Source: JANSYA01 sp965243385
GTDB lineage: Bacteria > Spirochaetota > Leptospiria > Leptospirales > Leptonemataceae
Direction of reading: 5' to 3'
NCBI GenBank assembly: GCA_965243385.1
Contig: CBDEUV010000002.1
Span: 1,984,001-2,048,000 of the forward strand
Length of the DNA: 64,000 bases
In this document: positions 61,578 through 64,000 of the stretch, one piece after another
Position numbering within the stretch: the stretch's first letter is position 1
Layout: every line of letters starts with the position of its first letter
Translations under genes and position numbers: made by a program
Notes under the pieces: model-generated
Told to the model about the DNA's origin: nothing
Seen by the model: only the letters and a program-made list of their open reading frames with translations
Database searches by the model: none

Positions 61578-62696
61578 TCAGCCTTTTGCCGCGCCTCCCA
61601 CCATTTCGAGAGCGAGCATACCGCAAGCGCCGCTCACGTCTTTGCCGGGGCTGCCGCGATTGAAAACCCAGAGGCCCGCGTCGAGCAGGCCGGCCTGAAA
61701 TTTCTCCGCTTCCTGAGCGGAAGGCCGGCGCCAGCCCTGGAGCGTGGTATTCAACGGGATCAGATTGATCTTACAGCGCACCGAGCGTCCTATTTTTATC
61801 AGCCGGCGCAGATGTTCCTCGTCCATATTCACGCCGGGAATCATCACGTATTCGAAAGTAATGCGGCGATCCATGGCGCGGGTATAGGCCCGCGCCGCGA
61901 TCAGCAGTTTATCCAGCGGATATTTTTTATCCACGTCCATGATTTCACCGCGCCCGACGGGATCGGAATGATTGAGCGAAATGGCCAGATTGAACGGCTC
62001 GCGATTTGTAATAAAACGTTCGATCGACGGAATCACGCCCGCCGTGCTGATCGTAATATGTCGCGCGCCGATATTCAGCCCGTCGGGGTGATGCAGGATA
62101 CGGGCGGCCTTGATCACGTTTTCGTAATTATGAAAGGGTTCGCCCATGCCCATGAAGACCACATTCGTACAGCGTTCGCCGCGCACGCGAATCAATTCGT
62201 ATACCTGCTCGACGATTTGCCAGGTCGGTAGATTGCCCAGGAACTGCAGCGTGCCCGTCGCGCAAAATGAACAGTTCAAAGTACAACCCACCTGGGAGGA
62301 AATACAGATCGTGCGTCGCTTCTGCGAAACGATCCACACCGCTTCAATGCTTTTCTGATTCTTCGCGCTCTCGCTTTTCCCGCGCCGCAGGTCCTGGCCG
62401 ACGTCGAACATGAATTTCTCGGTCGGACCGGCGGTAGCCTCCTCGCGATCGCCGCGACGTTTTTCCGCGCTACGATGGCGCACGGGCATGGCCGGCATGG
62501 CGTTATGAGCGGCGAGCTCTTCGCGCAGGCTTTTCGGGAATTCACTGAAGTCGTCGAGACTCGTGGCCAGATGCAGGTTTACCCGCCGAAAGGCCTGCTT
62601 CGCGCGAAACTTCGGCTGCCCCAGCGCAGAAAAGAGCTGCTCCAGTTCGGAAAGGCTTTTGCCTTTCAGATTATAGTCCTGATCGGAGTCGTTCAT
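61578..62696 (-). CDS. rlmN: dual-specificity 23S rRNA/tRNA adenine-C2 methyltransferase
   Basis: Radical-SAM enzyme that methylates A2503 of 23S rRNA and A37 of some tRNAs, 372 residues. The cluster motif is QVGCTLNCSFCATG, SAM binding FMGMGEPFHNYENV, and the methyl-carrying cysteine lies in VSGACGMLAL. The N-terminal helical domain (SLSELEQLFSALGQPKFRAKQAFRR) is complete. A charged insert of about 40 residues (residues about 75-120, RSAEKRRGDREEA and RRGKSESAKNQKS) lies between that domain and the barrel, where many RlmN proteins are shorter. No Shine-Dalgarno is visible at the ATG. Confidence 0.96.
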   Translation of the reverse strand: MNDSDQDYNLKGKSLSELEQLFSALGQPKFRAKQAFRRVNLHLATSLDDFSEFPKSLREELAAHNAMPAMPVRHRSAEKRRGDREEATAGPTEKFMFDVGQDLRRGKSESAKNQKSIEAVWIVSQKRRTICISSQVGCTLNCSFCATGTLQFLGNLPTWQIVEQVYELIRVRGERCTNVVFMGMGEPFHNYENVIKAARILHHPDGLNIGARHITISTAGVIPSIERFITNREPFNLAISLNHSDPVGRGEIMDVDKKYPLDKLLIAARAYTRAMDRRITFEYVMIPGVNMDEEHLRRLIKIGRSVRCKINLIPLNTTLQGWRRPSAQEAEKFQAGLLDAGLWVFNRGSPGKDVSGACGMLALEMVGGAAKG

Positions 62697-62764
62697 CGTA
62701 GAATTTTAGACCGGACAACGCGCGCGCTGCCGCGTGCATTCGGGTCGTCCGCAATACTTACTAA

Positions 62765-63898
62765 TTATTGCAGCAGGATCTCTTCGCGCTCTTCCCCGTC
62801 CGCCTGTCCGTCGCCGCGCTCTTGAACAACGCCGATGATCGCAGGCTGCGCGGGGGATGCGACCCGACGGAACTCGTCCTGAACCGCGTTCCACTCGCTG
62901 AAAGATTTTTTCAGCTCCGCAAGCACGGCCTCCGCCTGCTGCGGGGCGACCGCGAGTAGCAGCCCGACGCCCATATTAAACACGGAGTACATTTCTTTTT
63001 CGGGCAAAGCGCCGTGCGCCTGGATGCGCTCAAAGACCTCCGGAACGCTCCAGCTGCCACGCTCGATCCGCGCAATCAGATGATCCGGAATGATCCGCGG
63101 AATATTCTCATAAAAGCCGCCGCCGGTGATATGCGCCATAGCGCGGATGCCGTCTCGAAAGCCGGGATTCTCGTGTTCCAGAATCGGCCGCAGAATCTTT
63201 TCGTAAATGACGGTGGGACGCAGCAATACCTGGTTCAGCAAGAACTCGCGATCGGCCTGAGATTCCGGCAATTCCAGACCGTTCGGCAGATAGAGGCGGC
63301 GCACCAGAGACATTCCGTTCGAATGCACGCCCGAAGACGGGAGGCCGATGAGTACATCGCCCGCCGAAACGCTGTCCGGCTGAAAGATGCGCGCGCGTTC
63401 GACCACCCCCACCGTGAAGCCGCCCAGATCGTACTCGCCGGGTTTCATGGTATCGGGGTGTTCCGCGGTTTCGCCGCCGATCAGCGCGGCTCCGGCTTCC
63501 CGGCAACCCCCGCTGATCGACTCGACGATGGTCGTCATGCGATCCGGGTTCAGCTTTCCGCAGGCGATATAGTCCATGAAAAACAGCGGCCGGGCCCCGG
63601 TCGCCAGCAGATCGTTCACGCACATCGCGACCAGATCCTGACCGATGGTTTCGTGGCGATCGAAGAGATGCGCGAGATGCAGCTTGGTGCCGACTCCATC
63701 GGTCGAGCTGACCAGCACCGGGTCTTCGTAGTCTTTCAGAAATGCCGCGGAAAACAGACCGCCGAAACCGGACGCGTCTTTTAAAACCTTCGGACCGTGG
63801 GTGCTTTCGACCGCCGAGGCGATACGCTGCACGAAAGCCCGGCCCGCGTGTGTATCGACGCCGGCTTCGCGATAACTGGCGGGCTGCTTCGCGCTCAT
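62765..63898 (-). CDS. purM: phosphoribosylformylglycinamidine cyclo-ligase (AIR synthetase)
   Basis: Fifth step of purine synthesis, ATP-dependent ring closure of FGAM to AIR. The protein is 377 residues, slightly longer than the usual about 345 because of an acidic C-terminal tail (VQERGDGQADGEEREEILLQ). Motifs are YREAGVDTHAG at the N-terminus, LVSSTDGVGTKL, MCVNDLLATGARPLFFMDYIA, LIGGETAEHPD and GLPSSGVHSNGMSLVR. A G-rich stretch lies upstream of the ATG. It is the last complete gene; 102 bases of upstream sequence remain in the window without a recognisable feature. Confidence 0.96.
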   Translation of the reverse strand: MSAKQPASYREAGVDTHAGRAFVQRIASAVESTHGPKVLKDASGFGGLFSAAFLKDYEDPVLVSSTDGVGTKLHLAHLFDRHETIGQDLVAMCVNDLLATGARPLFFMDYIACGKLNPDRMTTIVESISGGCREAGAALIGGETAEHPDTMKPGEYDLGGFTVGVVERARIFQPDSVSAGDVLIGLPSSGVHSNGMSLVRRLYLPNGLELPESQADREFLLNQVLLRPTVIYEKILRPILEHENPGFRDGIRAMAHITGGGFYENIPRIIPDHLIARIERGSWSVPEVFERIQAHGALPEKEMYSVFNMGVGLLLAVAPQQAEAVLAELKKSFSEWNAVQDEFRRVASPAQPAIIGVVQERGDGQADGEEREEILLQ

Positions 63899-64000
63899 AA
63901 GATCGCCCCCCGCCGTTTCAGATCGCTAATAATCAAAGACATGCAATTAAATCCCGCCTCATTAAAACAGTCGGCCCGCGCCGCGAACGCCTTCGTTCAC

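Noticed and set aside
1..64000. tRNA, rRNA or CRISPR features
   Set aside because: No cloverleaf-like sequence with a CCA end, no rRNA-like block and no regularly spaced repeats were noticed by eye. A tRNAscan/Infernal run would be decisive.

Overview
The window (about 57-58 % GC by eye) looks like chromosomal DNA of a spirochaete of the Leptospirales type (Leptonema/Turneriella-like). The pointers are a metallophosphoesterase with the PDIHAR / GDGMHAE / KGNHD motif set that I associate with spirochaetes, relaxed lipoboxes, a three-gene sdhCAB operon and the mix of housekeeping genes. This placement is an inference. I saw no rRNA, tRNA, CRISPR array, transposase, integrase or phage gene.

Layout. 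1-1.4 kb: end of a polytopic membrane protein cut by the window edge. 1.5-11.2 kb: the most unusual locus. A stand-alone lipoxygenase is followed by a 1807-residue hybrid Ser/Thr kinase-ATPase-GAF-histidine kinase, a catalase-related haem protein resembling the allene oxide synthase half of the coral AOS-lipoxygenase fusion, and a receiver-PP2C phosphatase. I read it as a candidate bacterial oxylipin synthesis-and-signalling module. 11.2-18.5 kb: a copper/silver efflux operon (cusCBA) with a His-rich lipoprotein and a small exported Cys protein. 18.7-22.8 kb: sdhCAB with a membrane-anchored LuxR-type regulator. 22.9-27.5 kb: a second heavy-metal RND pair (TolC-like plus CzcA-like) with no membrane-fusion subunit.

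27.5-36.4 kb: a catabolic island with an extradiol dioxygenase, FAH-family hydrolase, TrmB-like regulator, DoxX-alpha/beta hydrolase fusion, MhpA-like flavin hydroxylase, carboxymuconolactone decarboxylase-like protein, exported metallo-beta-lactamase-fold hydrolase and SDR. Two operator-like inverted repeats of the form AGTAGT-N10-ACTACT mark its two ends, and one of them contains the ribosome binding site of the dioxygenase gene. 36.4-46 kb: mixed single genes and short operons (DUF2721, Crp/Fnr, AhpD-like, VKOR-DsbA fusion, Ogt, YdeI-like, MarR, FolE, alpha/beta hydrolase, SDR, SelO).

46-52.7 kb: a leftward phospho-signalling operon: ECF sigma factor, unknown protein, PPP-type phosphoesterase, membrane Ser/Thr kinase, membrane FHA protein and an exported vWA-FHA protein. 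52.8-56.3 kb: a GH25 lysozyme, then a lower-GC lipoprotein gene with three PHTW repeats and a C-terminal beta-trefoil lectin, lying between two direct copies of a GC-rich repeat. 56.3-64 kb: MBOAT acyltransferase, citrate synthase, ParB-domain protein, a small membrane ORF coupled to a DUF2167 protein, a lipoprotein, RlmN and PurM. Motif positions and family assignments come from reading the translations and from memory of the families; no search was run.
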